Positions 51,828 through 59,365 of a stretch of 59,365 bases of DNA are shown piece by piece. A model generated the notes under the pieces. It did no database searches and was not told the origin of the DNA. It saw nothing but the letters and a program-made list of their open reading frames with translations. How positions within the stretch are numbered: position 1 is the first letter of the stretch; every line of letters begins with the position of its first letter. Source of the stretch: Gammaproteobacteria bacterium (lineage in GTDB: Bacteria > Pseudomonadota > Gammaproteobacteria > Steroidobacterales > Steroidobacteraceae); assembly GCA_947469285.1 (NCBI GenBank), contig CANIOW010000021.1:1-59365 (forward strand), in the 5' to 3' direction. Position numbers and translations under genes: made by a program.

Positions 51828-52382
51828 CTAGGCGCGCCCGGCGGTGGGTGCCAACCGTGACAGTTCAATGCCGAGCAGCGCCGCCGCCGCATGCCAGCGC
51901 TCGGCGTGCGGCACCTCGAACACCAGTCGGTCATCCACCGGCGCTGTTAGCCAAGCGTTTTGGCGAATCTCTTCTTCCAGTTGCCCGGCTTCCCAGCCGG
52001 CATAACCGAGCGCCACGACGGCTTCTTTGGGGCCGTTGCCTGCGGCCAGCGCCACCAGCACGTCGCGCGAGGTGGTGACGTGCAGGGTGTCCGAAATGTG
52101 GAGGGTGGATTCGAAGTCATGCATGGGCCGGTGTAGGACGAAGCCACGGTCGGTCTGGACGGGACCGCCGCGCAGGACGATCTGGCTAGTGCTCCCGGGC
52201 AGGTCGCTGGGCAGGTTGAGGTGTTCCAATACCTCAATCAAAGTCATTTTTAAGGGGCGGTTCAGCACAATACCCAGCGCACCACGCTCGCTGTGTTCGC
52301 ACAGCAAGGTGACGGTTTGCGCGAAGTTGGCGTCCTGAAGAGTTGGCATGGCCACCAGTAGCTGGTTGCCCAGATAGGACAT
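51828..52382 (-). CDS. algH: YqgE/AlgH family protein
   Basis: A 184-residue UPF0301 protein (YLGNQLLVAMPTLQDANFAQ, EHSERGALGIVLNRPL, LRGGPVQTDRGFVLH, GYAGWEAGQLEEEI). In P. aeruginosa AlgH was first linked to alginate gene control; biochemical role unsettled. ATG 52382 with AGGA 9 nt upstream; the longer frame to 52559 runs through the gap after tonB. Pairs with ruvX in the usual order. Confidence 0.93.
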   Translation of the reverse strand: MSYLGNQLLVAMPTLQDANFAQTVTLLCEHSERGALGIVLNRPLKMTLIEVLEHLNLPSDLPGSTSQIVLRGGPVQTDRGFVLHRPMHDFESTLHISDTLHVTTSRDVLVALAAGNGPKEAVVALGYAGWEAGQLEEEIRQNAWLTAPVDDRLVFEVPHAERWHAAAALLGIELSRLAPTAGRA

Positions 52383-52498
52383 GGACGGGTCCTGACGGTC
52401 GCCGGAGCGACGTCCTCGTAGGGTGGTGACATGCACTGGCCGGTCGCGTTTCGGGGTCATAACTGCAGTATCGGGTCTTGCGGTGCCCGCTACAAGGC

Positions 52499-53428
52499 TC
52501 AATCTGCGGTTCGGGCCCGCCAGGTGGTGTCCTGCAGCTGCCCGCCACTGAACTGCCATTCGTAAGTCAGTCGCAGTGCCTCGTGCTGTGCCACCAGTTC
52601 GGCTGGAAATGGCTCGAAGGGCACGGCCAGATGCAGGATCCCCATGGCGGCCCGGTCGAGCGCCGGTTCGCCGCTGCTATGGACCAGCCGGACTTCACCG
52701 AGCGTGCCAGATGCCAATAGCTGGACTTCCAGGATTGGGCTGCCGGTCAAGCCTTGGCGGCGGAGGGCTTGCAGCGGGTAATGGGTGGAGCCCACCTCTT
52801 CTACGTGACGCCGCCAGCGGTCTAAATACACCGCCACCCGGGATTCACGGGTGTCCGGCCGCAGTTCCAATGCCTCCTGCTGCGCACCACGCAACTCGAG
52901 CTTTTGGTGCGCCTCGCTCATCCAGACCGGCCCCGTGTCGGGAACCGCAGCAGCTGTCCCTGTGGCGGTCAGGCGTGCCTCCTCTGGGCCAGCTCGAAGT
53001 AGTGATTCTGCTGCCATCAGGACTGCCGGCGAGCGGCGGCGTGTCATGCCTGCCGTGGCTTGGTTGGCGGCGGCACCTGCGGTGTTACCGGGGCCGCTAA
53101 GTAGCTGTTGGTCGGCCTTGCCAGTTTGCCCGGGGGGCGCCGACTGTGCACGGCGCGTATCCGGCGCGGTACCCGCGCCACGCTGGCTCGCTTGGGCCAG
53201 GTAAGCGGCGTCGGTATTGGCCACGGTCTCGGTGGGTTCTGCCGCCAGCAGCAGCACTTCCATCCCTTCCGCTCCCGGTGCCGTCCGGCTGCGTGGCGCT
53301 TCGAAGGTCACACCGAGCACGAGCAGCAGATGCAAAGCGGCGGTGAGAAACAGCGTGGTGGTGAGGCGGTCCCGTACTGGCGCGACGCCCTCGTGGAGGG
53401 CGGCAATATCGTGCTCTGCAGCAGCCAC
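52499..53428 (-). CDS. TonB-family energy transducer
   Basis: A 309-residue TonB-like protein. One N-terminal membrane helix (about 23-42, LFLTAALHLLLVLGV) is followed by a low-complexity periplasmic spacer without the classical Pro-Glu/Pro-Lys repeats, then a C-terminal TonB domain (VAVYLDRWRRHVEEVGSTHY, GSPILEVQLLASGTLGEVRL, PFEPFPAELV). It matches the position of tonB3 in the P. aeruginosa locus, where the gene affects twitching motility and pilus assembly. It could also energise the receptor at 30.6-32.9 kb. The start is GTG with no clear Shine-Dalgarno, 40 bp after gshB. Confidence 0.88.
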   Translation of the reverse strand: MAAAEHDIAALHEGVAPVRDRLTTTLFLTAALHLLLVLGVTFEAPRSRTAPGAEGMEVLLLAAEPTETVANTDAAYLAQASQRGAGTAPDTRRAQSAPPGQTGKADQQLLSGPGNTAGAAANQATAGMTRRRSPAVLMAAESLLRAGPEEARLTATGTAAAVPDTGPVWMSEAHQKLELRGAQQEALELRPDTRESRVAVYLDRWRRHVEEVGSTHYPLQALRRQGLTGSPILEVQLLASGTLGEVRLVHSSGEPALDRAAMGILHLAVPFEPFPAELVAQHEALRLTYEWQFSGGQLQDTTWRARTAD

Positions 53429-53468
53429 AGACGACAGGTTGGTGGGCGGTGTCAGGGGCGTGCCTCGG

Positions 53469-54449
53469 TCAGCCGCCCCGGCGCGCGGCGATGGCGGTCA
53501 TCAGCTGCCCGGCGATGTCGAGATTGAATTGGGCGTCCAGTTCACGGATACCGGTGGGACTGGTGACGTTAATCTCCGTGATGTACTGGCCGATGACGTC
53601 TAGGCCGACAAACAGCATGCCGCGCTCGCGCAGGACGGGGCCCACCTGGGCGCATAGCCAGCGGTCGCGGTCGGTCAGCGGCCGCCCGACGCCCTTGGCG
53701 CCTGCGGCCAGATTGCCGCGATGGTCGGTGGCCGCGGGGATCCGTGCGAGGGCATAGGGGACCGGTTCACCGTCGATCAGAATGATGCGCGAGTCGCCTC
53801 CGGCGACAATCTCTGGCAGGTACCGCTGGATGATGGCGTAGCGCTGACCATAGCCGGTCAGGGTTTCGAACACCGAGGAGGCGTTTTTGTCACCCATTTC
53901 CAGCACAAAGATGCCGCGCCCGCCCATGCCGTCGAGTGGCTTGCACACGGCCTTGCCATGTTCGGCAAGGAAGCTCTGCATGTCGCTCATGGTGCGGGTG
54001 ATCAGCGTTGGGGCACAGGCTTCAGGAAACCAGGCGGTGAACACCTTTTCGTTCATGTCGCGCAGGCCCTGCGGCCGGTTGACGACCAGGCAGCCGGCGA
54101 CCTCGGCACGCTCCAAAATGTAGGTGGCGTAAATATATTCAGTATCGAAAGGCGGGTCTTTACGCATCAGCAGGACGTCGAAGCTCGCCAGCGGCTGTAC
54201 GCACGGCGCCGCCTGGGTGTACCAGTCTTCGAGGTCCGTCCGGACGGTCACGGCCCGAGCGCGACCAAAGGCCGCGCCATCGCGCAGCCATAGGTCTGCC
54301 AGTTCGAGGGTGTGCAGTTCCCAGCCGCGGGCTTGGGCGGCTAGCAGCATGGCTAGCGTGCTGTCTTTCTTGGGGTTGATGCCGGCGATGGGGTCCATCA
54401 CCACGCCGACGCGCAGGGCGCGACTGGCGGCAGGGGCAGGGGCGTTCAT
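53469..54449 (-). CDS. gshB: glutathione synthetase
   Basis: A 326-residue prokaryotic-type GshB (gamma-glutamylcysteine plus glycine to glutathione, ATP-grasp). VGVVMDPIAGINPKKDSTLA is the N-terminal signature, DVLLMRKDPPFDTEYIYATY the substrate region, and CKPLDGMGGRGIF the ATP-binding loop, with INVTSPTGIRELDAQ supplying metal and glycine contacts. First gene of the leftward gshB-tonB-algH-ruvX-pyrB-pyrK series, divergent from pilG by 178 bp, in which I see no certain promoter. Confidence 0.96.
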   Translation of the reverse strand: MNAPAPAASRALRVGVVMDPIAGINPKKDSTLAMLLAAQARGWELHTLELADLWLRDGAAFGRARAVTVRTDLEDWYTQAAPCVQPLASFDVLLMRKDPPFDTEYIYATYILERAEVAGCLVVNRPQGLRDMNEKVFTAWFPEACAPTLITRTMSDMQSFLAEHGKAVCKPLDGMGGRGIFVLEMGDKNASSVFETLTGYGQRYAIIQRYLPEIVAGGDSRIILIDGEPVPYALARIPAATDHRGNLAAGAKGVGRPLTDRDRWLCAQVGPVLRERGMLFVGLDVIGQYITEINVTSPTGIRELDAQFNLDIAGQLMTAIAARRGG

Positions 54450-54627
54450 GGCAGCGGTTTCCAGTGGCGGAGAGGGGCAGACTGTGACGGACCTCGCACC
54501 GTCGCGCTACGGCGGAGTGTACACCGGCGGCTGGGTCTGCTGACGCGTAACATGGGCGGTGGCGGCCTCCATGACGTGTGGGCGCCCGATATGTTAAAAC
54601 CCTCGGGATACTCAGGAATTCTCCTTG

Positions 54628-55083
54628 ATGGACCCCAATAGTGAAGTGGAACGTCCGGCACGCTTGGCTGGACTGAAGGTGCTAGTCATCGATGACAGCA
54701 AAACCATCCGGCGCACTGCTGAGACGTTGCTGGCCAAAGAAGGCTGCGAGGTGTTCACTGCGGTGGACGGTTTCGATGCCCTTTCGAAGGTAGCGGATCA
54801 TCGTCCCGACATCGTCTTCGTCGACATCATGATGCCGCGACTCGATGGCTACCAGACCTGTTCGCTGATCAAGCGCAGTAAGTCATTCCGCACCATCCCG
54901 GTCATCATGCTGTCTTCCAAGGACGGGCTCTTTGATCGTGCCCGCGGCCGTATTGTCGGTAGCGAGCATTATCTGACCAAGCCCTTTACCCGTGATGAAC
55001 TGCTCTCTGCCATAGAGCAACACGTGTTGGCGCGCGCCGCGGAAGCGGCAACGGCCAGCGCTACTTCCGTTGCCCCCCCTTGA
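54628..55083 (+). CDS. pilG: twitching motility response regulator PilG
   Basis: A 151-residue single-domain receiver. VLVIDDSKTIRRTAETLL holds the acidic pair, VFVDIMMPRLDGYQTC the phosphorylated Asp, and PVIMLSSKDGLFDRARG and YLTKPFTRDEL the switch Ser and Lys. PilG signals toward pilus extension and cAMP in the Chp system. A short N-terminal tail and an Ala-rich C-terminal tail flank the domain. The codon before ATG 54628 is TTG, also usable. First gene of pilG-pilH-pilI-pilJ-chpA. Confidence 0.94.
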   Translation: MDPNSEVERPARLAGLKVLVIDDSKTIRRTAETLLAKEGCEVFTAVDGFDALSKVADHRPDIVFVDIMMPRLDGYQTCSLIKRSKSFRTIPVIMLSSKDGLFDRARGRIVGSEHYLTKPFTRDELLSAIEQHVLARAAEAATASATSVAPP

Positions 55084-55099
55084 GGCCCAGGAGCCTGCC

Positions 55100-55465
55100 A
55101 TGACCCTGATTCTCGTTGTCGACGATTCGCCTACCGAAGTGTTCGTCATCCGCCGTGCGCTGGAGCAGCATGGCTACCAGACGGCGGCGGCGGCCGACGG
55201 CGAGGAGGGTTTCCGCATGGCTAAGAGCTTAAAGCCAGACCTTATCTTCATGGATATCGTCATGCCGGGCGTCAACGGTTTTCAAGCCACGCGCCAATTG
55301 GCCCGCGATCCAGAAACTAAAAATATTCCTGTGGTCATGGTCACGAGCAAGGGTCAGGACACCGACCGCATCTGGGGCATGCGGCAGGGCGCGGTGGACT
55401 ACCTCATCAAGCCCGTTACGCCGCAAGCGCTGGTCGAAAAAGCCCAGGCTGTCCTGGCGCATTGA
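55100..55465 (+). CDS. pilH: twitching motility response regulator PilH
   Basis: A 121-residue CheY-like receiver (LILVVDDSPTEVFVIRRALE, DLIFMDIVMPGVNGFQATR with the phospho-Asp, VVMVTSKGQDTDRIWGMRQG, YLIKPVTPQ). PilH counteracts PilG and favours retraction through PilT/PilU in Pseudomonas. CAGGAG sits 8 nt before ATG 55100; a longer frame starting inside pilG is not used. Sixteen bases after pilG. Confidence 0.94.
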   Translation: MTLILVVDDSPTEVFVIRRALEQHGYQTAAAADGEEGFRMAKSLKPDLIFMDIVMPGVNGFQATRQLARDPETKNIPVVMVTSKGQDTDRIWGMRQGAVDYLIKPVTPQALVEKAQAVLAH

Positions 55466-55473
55466 CCCCCACG

Positions 55474-56034
55474 ATGGATACCCCACCGGTTTCCCTGCGC
55501 GAGCTGCGCGATCGACCGTTTGACCTGCTGCTGGCCCTAGAGGCGCGCGGCGGGCGAGTGGCTGCTGGTGCTCGTACCGTCGATGGTGATGAGTGGGTAG
55601 GCGTGGCCTTTCGGCTTGGCAGTGAGCATTTCCTAGCGGCCCGCGAAGAAACCCGCGAGGTGCTGGCAGTGCCGGTTCATCTGACGCGTGTGCCTGGCGC
55701 CCGTCCCTGGGTTCGCGGCTTGGCCAATGTTCGCGGTCAATTGCTGCCCGTCATCGATCTGCGGCAGTTTCTCGGCAGTGGCGTGACCCCGGTCCAGCGC
55801 CAGAGCCGTGTGCTGGTCGTCCAGCATCGCGAAATTCCAGCTGGTTTGCTGGTGGATGAGGTGTTGGGCTTCCGGCGGTTTCCCGCGCGGGATTTCAACG
55901 CGGCACCGCCGCCCACGCTGCTGCGGTGCGAACATTATTTGGCCGGTGTCTTCCGTCAGGCGGAGGAAACTTGGCCGGTATTTGGTCTGCGTCGACTGGT
56001 TGAATCACCCGCGTTCCTCGCGGCGGCAAGGTAA
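55474..56034 (+). CDS. pilI: CheW-like adaptor PilI
   Basis: A 186-residue CheW-domain protein that couples PilJ to the ChpA kinase. Features: VGVAFRLGSEHFLAAREETR, PWVRGLANVRGQLLPVIDLR (the CheW core), and LLVDEVLGFRRFPARDF. ATG 55474 lies 8 bp after the pilH stop; a TTG at 55462 would overlap pilH. Confidence 0.92.
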   Translation: MDTPPVSLRELRDRPFDLLLALEARGGRVAAGARTVDGDEWVGVAFRLGSEHFLAAREETREVLAVPVHLTRVPGARPWVRGLANVRGQLLPVIDLRQFLGSGVTPVQRQSRVLVVQHREIPAGLLVDEVLGFRRFPARDFNAAPPPTLLRCEHYLAGVFRQAEETWPVFGLRRLVESPAFLAAAR

Positions 56035-56056
56035 GGGTCATGCGCGCTCAAAATCG

Positions 56057-57337
56057 ATGGATGACTTCATGGACATGATGCGTGGACTGAAACGTCTGCC
56101 GCTACTGGTTGGTCTGGCATTGCTGCTGGTTCTCGGCGCAGCGACCGTGTTGGTGGTTGACGGTTTGCAATACCGGTTGCCAGGCGACCTGCCAGCGGTG
56201 TGGACGGCAGCAGGTCTGGTCGTTGGTGCGGCCTTGGTGCTGTTGGTGCTGCTCGGGTTCTATCTGTCTTCTGCCAATCTGCGGCGTGCGGCGGAACACC
56301 AGACGCAACAAAATCAGCGTAACCAGGAGGCGATTTTGCGCTTACTGGACGAGCTCACCAGCCTGGCGGATGGCGATCTCACCACGCAGGCCACAGTCAC
56401 TGAAGACATCACCGGCGCCATTGCCGATTCCGTCAATTACGCCATCGAAGCCTTGCGCGCGCTGGTCGGCACCATTAACACCACCGCCGTGTCGATTGAT
56501 AGCGCCGCGCGCAGCACCCAGGCGGCCGCCGGGCATCTGGCCAAAGCCTCGGTAGCGCAGAATCGCCAGGTCTCCGGAGCCACCGAATCGGTGGCGCAGA
56601 TGGCTGTTTCGGTGGAAGAAGTCTCTGCCAATGCCGAGCGTTGCGCCGATGTCGCCCGTCATTCAGTGGGTGTGGCCCACAAGGGTGGCGATGCCGTGCG
56701 CCGCACGATCGATGGCATGAACACGCTCCGCGAAACCATTCAAGAGACCAGCAAGCGGATCAAGCGCTTGGGTGAGAGCTCACAGGAGATTGGTAACATC
56801 GTTGAGCTCATCAACGATATCGCCGAGCAAACCAATATTCTCGCCCTTAATGCCTCTATCCAGGCGATGAGCGCGGGGGAGTCCGGACGTGGTTTCGCGG
56901 TGGTAGCCGATGAAGTGCAGCGCTTAGCGGAGCGGGCGGCAACGGCCACCAAGCAAATCGAGGTGCTGGTACGCGCTATCCAGGCCGACACCAACGAGGC
57001 CGTCTTGTCCATGGAACGCAGTACCACGGACGTGGTTGGCGGTGCGCTGCTGGCGGAAAATGCTGGTGCTGCACTCGAAGAGATCGAGCAAGTGTCCAAC
57101 CAGATTGCCAGTCTGGTACAGAATATTTCGGCCAGTGCGCGCCAGCAGGCCGCCGGTGCCGGGACCATCTCCCGAACCATGCAGGTGTTGCGCGAAATTT
57201 CCACGCAGACCGCAGATGGCACTACAGCCACCTCGCAGTCTATTAGCAAGCTGGCGGAGTTGGCGGCGGAGTTGCGCGAGAGCGTCGCAGGTTTCCGCCT
57301 CCCGGATCCTTCGCCGCGTTCTGCGCGTAACGCCTGA
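56057..57337 (+). CDS. pilJ: short PilJ-type methyl-accepting chemotaxis protein
   Basis: A 426-residue chemoreceptor. TM1 (about 14-36) and TM2 (about 47-70) are separated by only about 10 residues (YRLPGDLPAV), so the large periplasmic PilJ_N sensor of the Pseudomonas protein (about 680 residues) is missing. The cytoplasmic part is PilJ-like: GDLTTQATVTEDITGAIADS after TM2 and the signalling tip EQTNILALNASIQAMSAGE, with the PilJ hallmark Q in place of the usual E. Start ATG 56057 has only a weak, distant AAGGG. It lies 22 bp after pilI. The family call is firm; how it senses the pilus is open. Confidence 0.9.
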   Translation: MDDFMDMMRGLKRLPLLVGLALLLVLGAATVLVVDGLQYRLPGDLPAVWTAAGLVVGAALVLLVLLGFYLSSANLRRAAEHQTQQNQRNQEAILRLLDELTSLADGDLTTQATVTEDITGAIADSVNYAIEALRALVGTINTTAVSIDSAARSTQAAAGHLAKASVAQNRQVSGATESVAQMAVSVEEVSANAERCADVARHSVGVAHKGGDAVRRTIDGMNTLRETIQETSKRIKRLGESSQEIGNIVELINDIAEQTNILALNASIQAMSAGESGRGFAVVADEVQRLAERAATATKQIEVLVRAIQADTNEAVLSMERSTTDVVGGALLAENAGAALEEIEQVSNQIASLVQNISASARQQAAGAGTISRTMQVLREISTQTADGTTATSQSISKLAELAAELRESVAGFRLPDPSPRSARNA

Positions 57338-57346
57338 GGCCGTTGC

Positions 57347-59365
57347 ATGAACGAGATTGCCGCGCAGACACTCGATGTGATCGCTCGCGAAGTAGCGGCG
57401 ACGCTCGGCGTGGCGCGTGAGGCACTTGAAGCTCACGCCGAACAACCACCCCAACCAGGCGCGATGGAGCGTTGCACTGCGCTGCTGCATGAAGTGCAGG
57501 GTGTATTGCGCGTGGTCGAGGTATATGGGGCCGCGTTGTTGGCTGAAGAAATGGAGCAGGTCACTCGTTTTCTAGTCGATACGTCGCCCGGTACGCGTCA
57601 GCATAGCGAAGGCCTTGAGGCGTTGATGCGCTCGATGGTGCAACTGCCAGCCTATGTCGAGAGGGTGCTGGCCGGCGGGCGTGACCTAACGCTGGTTCTA
57701 TTGCCCTTGCTGAACGACTTGCGTGCCGTACGTGGCAGTGCGCTGTTGTCCGAGGGCACTCTGCTGGTGCTAAACCTGTCTTCAGATCGCCAACCGGTGG
57801 CGCGTAAGCCGGCGCCGGGTGAGTCGGTCGTGGACGTCCAGCAGTGGGCGCGGCGTTTGCGTACCCGGTTTCAGGGCGCGTTACTCGGCTGGATTCGCGG
57901 CGAGCAGTCGGTGCAGAACTTACGCATTCTGGGGGAGGTTGCCGGGACCCTCGAGCAGGTAGCAACCGCGCAGCCGGTATTTCAGTTTTGGTGGGTGGTC
58001 GGCGCCGTCATCGAGGCGTTGCTGGATGGAGGCATCGAGCCTAGCGCCACCCCCAAACGGTTGCTGGGTCAGGCAGACCGCGAACTGAAGCGGCTCTACG
58101 AGATTGGCGAAGCCCGTTATGCGGTTGAACCACCCCTCGACCTGCTGAATAACTTGCTCTATTACGTGGCCAATACGAGCACGGCGGGTGAGCGTGTGGC
58201 GGCAGTGCGCGCGTCTTTCAAGCTGCAGGACCTGCTGCCCGTTTCATCGGCCATCGAACACGAGCGCGAGCAGCTTGCGGCGCCCTCGACGGCATTGATG
58301 CGGACCGTGGGGGCGGCGATTCGTGAGGACCTCAGTCGCGTTAAGGATGTGCTGGATATCTTCGTGCGCAAGGGCGGCGAGACGCTCGCTGATCTGGTGC
58401 CACAGGTGGAGCTGCTGCGAAAAATCAGCGACACGCTCGGAGTGCTCGACCTCGGTGCGTTACGGGCAAGAATTCGTGCGGAGGTTGGGCGTCTCGAAGA
58501 TATCGTGGCAGGCCGCTTGCCGCCCACCGACCGGGTCCTCGTCGAGGTGGCTGCCACGCTGATCGACGTTGAAGACAGTCTTGATGCAGCGCTGCTGAGC
58601 CTCGCCTTGCCAGGAGCGCAGGGAGAGGAGACCGCTGTCGTGCACGACGGTCACGATGCTGAATTCCGCCGTGTACAGGAGGCTGTGCTGCGCGAGTGCA
58701 TCGTTAACCTCACCCGTATTAAGGAAGCCGTGGCTACCGCGGTAGCGCACCAGCCGGTGTTGAATCCGGAAGGCGTGCCGGAGCTGGCGCGTGGAATTAC
58801 GGCTGCCTTGTGGATGTTGGGACGTGAGCGCGCCCGTGACGTGATGGCAGCTCTGGCGCAAGAGGTGCAGGGGGTGCTGGCGGCACCGGAGAGCCTGTCA
58901 GCTACCCGCCTCGACCGTCTGGCAGACGCCATGGTCAGTGTCGAGTACTACATGGAGACGCTTGAAGCCGGCCGCGGTGATCCAGGCTATATGCTGGACA
59001 ATGCCGAAGCCTGTTTACAAGCGCTCAGCGCACCACCCGTGGTGCGGCTGCCCGTCTCGTCCAGCGCCTCGTCACCACCCGTGGTGCTTGCCGCGCGGTC
59101 AGACACTGACCTCGTTTTCGATCAGACCGCCCGCATTGCGCCGTCTCCTGCAGACCCGCATATCCAAACCGTGCCTGATCTGGGGTTGGCGCTGGCCAGC
59201 GAGCAGGCCAGCGAGCAGGCCAGTGAGCAGTCCAGTGAGCCGGCGCCGGATGCAGTCCTGGCGCCTAGTGACGCGCAGGCGGCACTGCTCGACGAGCCCA
59301 AGCAGACACTTCCAGTAGATGAGTTGGCCACGCAGGCAGTGCCGGCCGCTGCCCATCTGACGGAC
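57347..59365 (+). CDS. chpA: ChpA/PilL hybrid histidine kinase, N-terminal part (runs off window)
   Basis: An open frame of 673 codons from ATG 57347 to the last base with no stop. It is the N-terminal region of a very large CheA-type hybrid kinase: helical, with FimL-like segments (TALLHEVQGVLRVVEVYGAA near residue 45; VLLPLLNDLRAVRGS near 117; LLNNLLYYVANT) and an Hpt-like stretch near 400-560 whose phospho-His I cannot assign safely. The kinase, CheW and receiver domains would lie beyond the edge. A low-complexity Ala-Ser-Glu-Gln repeat lies near residues 617-632. It starts 9 bp after pilJ; pilK, which usually intervenes, is absent. Confidence 0.88.
   Translation, partial: MNEIAAQTLDVIAREVAATLGVAREALEAHAEQPPQPGAMERCTALLHEVQGVLRVVEVYGAALLAEEMEQVTRFLVDTSPGTRQHSEGLEALMRSMVQLPAYVERVLAGGRDLTLVLLPLLNDLRAVRGSALLSEGTLLVLNLSSDRQPVARKPAPGESVVDVQQWARRLRTRFQGALLGWIRGEQSVQNLRILGEVAGTLEQVATAQPVFQFWWVVGAVIEALLDGGIEPSATPKRLLGQADRELKRLYEIGEARYAVEPPLDLLNNLLYYVANTSTAGERVAAVRASFKLQDLLPVSSAIEHEREQLAAPSTALMRTVGAAIREDLSRVKDVLDIFVRKGGETLADLVPQVELLRKISDTLGVLDLGALRARIRAEVGRLEDIVAGRLPPTDRVLVEVAATLIDVEDSLDAALLSLALPGAQGEETAVVHDGHDAEFRRVQEAVLRECIVNLTRIKEAVATAVAHQPVLNPEGVPELARGITAALWMLGRERARDVMAALAQEVQGVLAAPESLSATRLDRLADAMVSVEYYMETLEAGRGDPGYMLDNAEACLQALSAPPVVRLPVSSSASSPPVVLAARSDTDLVFDQTARIAPSPADPHIQTVPDLGLALASEQASEQASEQSSEPAPDAVLAPSDAQAALLDEPKQTLPVDELATQAVPAAAHLTD
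59195..59242 (+). repeat. 12-bp tandem repeat inside chpA
   Basis: Four consecutive 12-bp units related to GCCAGCGAGCAG (59195, 59207, 59219, 59231), the last two with substitutions, encode ASEQ, ASEQ, ASEQ, SSEP in the interdomain linker of ChpA. Copy number could vary without shifting frame. Confidence 0.85.

Overview
The window looks like a chromosomal segment of a GC-rich gammaproteobacterium. The grounds are the rpsU-(yqeY)-dnaG-rpoD macromolecular synthesis operon, a split cobalamin-dependent ribonucleotide reductase (nrdJa/nrdJb), and a right-hand block (DUF4426-yggT-proC-yggS-pilT-pilU ... pyrB-ruvX-algH-tonB-gshB-pilGHIJ-chpA) that follows the order I remember from the Pseudomonas aeruginosa PA0388-PA0413 locus. 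It is not Pseudomonas itself: pilK and pyrC' are absent, a third PilT-like gene is present, and there is accessory sulfotransferase/steroid-type metabolism. I cannot name the genus. I saw no rRNA, tRNA, CRISPR array, insertion sequence or prophage.

Layout. 1-4.0 kb: an accessory cassette with a short-chain dehydrogenase divergent from a three-gene operon (alkylsulfatase-type metallo-beta-lactamase protein, ketosteroid-isomerase homologue with its catalytic residues, sulfotransferase). 4.1-12 kb: envelope glycosyltransferases (GT39 and a GT2-GtrA fusion), a small DUF2892 membrane protein, a secreted endonuclease/phosphatase-fold protein, a PhzF protein, an amino-acid permease and a UPF0149 protein. 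12-18.4 kb (minus strand): rpsU-yqeY-dnaG-rpoD followed by a Tat-exported PhoD-type phosphatase. 18.4-27 kb: tsaD-folB-folK, a pteridine-reductase-like SDR, a MidA-type methyltransferase, uppP, a CCA-adding enzyme whose HD domain has lost its signature, an NDUFA9-like protein and a DegQ/DegP protease with a sigma-E-type promoter. 27.1-30.5 kb: nrdJa-nrdJb with a candidate NrdR box and terminator. 30.5-35 kb (minus strand): a TonB-dependent receptor, a TPR-sulfotransferase and a 49-residue DUF2721-like membrane peptide.

35.0-35.3 kb holds the most striking non-coding signal. On the minus strand a textbook sigma-54 promoter (TGGCAC-N5-TTGCA) lies about 100 bp upstream of an 11-bp perfect intrinsic terminator. 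Several strong hairpins lie between them and there is no convincing ORF, which predicts a sigma-54-dependent small RNA of about 135 nt. A dyad sits at about -112, where an enhancer-binding protein would act.

35.3-43.5 kb: a translationally coupled mltD-lipoprotein-L,D-transpeptidase operon, a small orphan gene, htpG with a sigma-32 promoter, msrB whose ribosome binding site lies in a 9-bp hairpin, an FKBP isomerase, a hydrolase and an HU-like protein. 43.5-59.4 kb: the type IV pilus region. It has three tandem PilT-family ATPases, the divergent pyrK-like/pyrB/ruvX/algH/tonB/gshB cluster, and the Chp chemosensory operon pilG-pilH-pilI-pilJ-chpA. Its PilJ lacks the usual periplasmic sensor domain, and chpA runs off the right edge.
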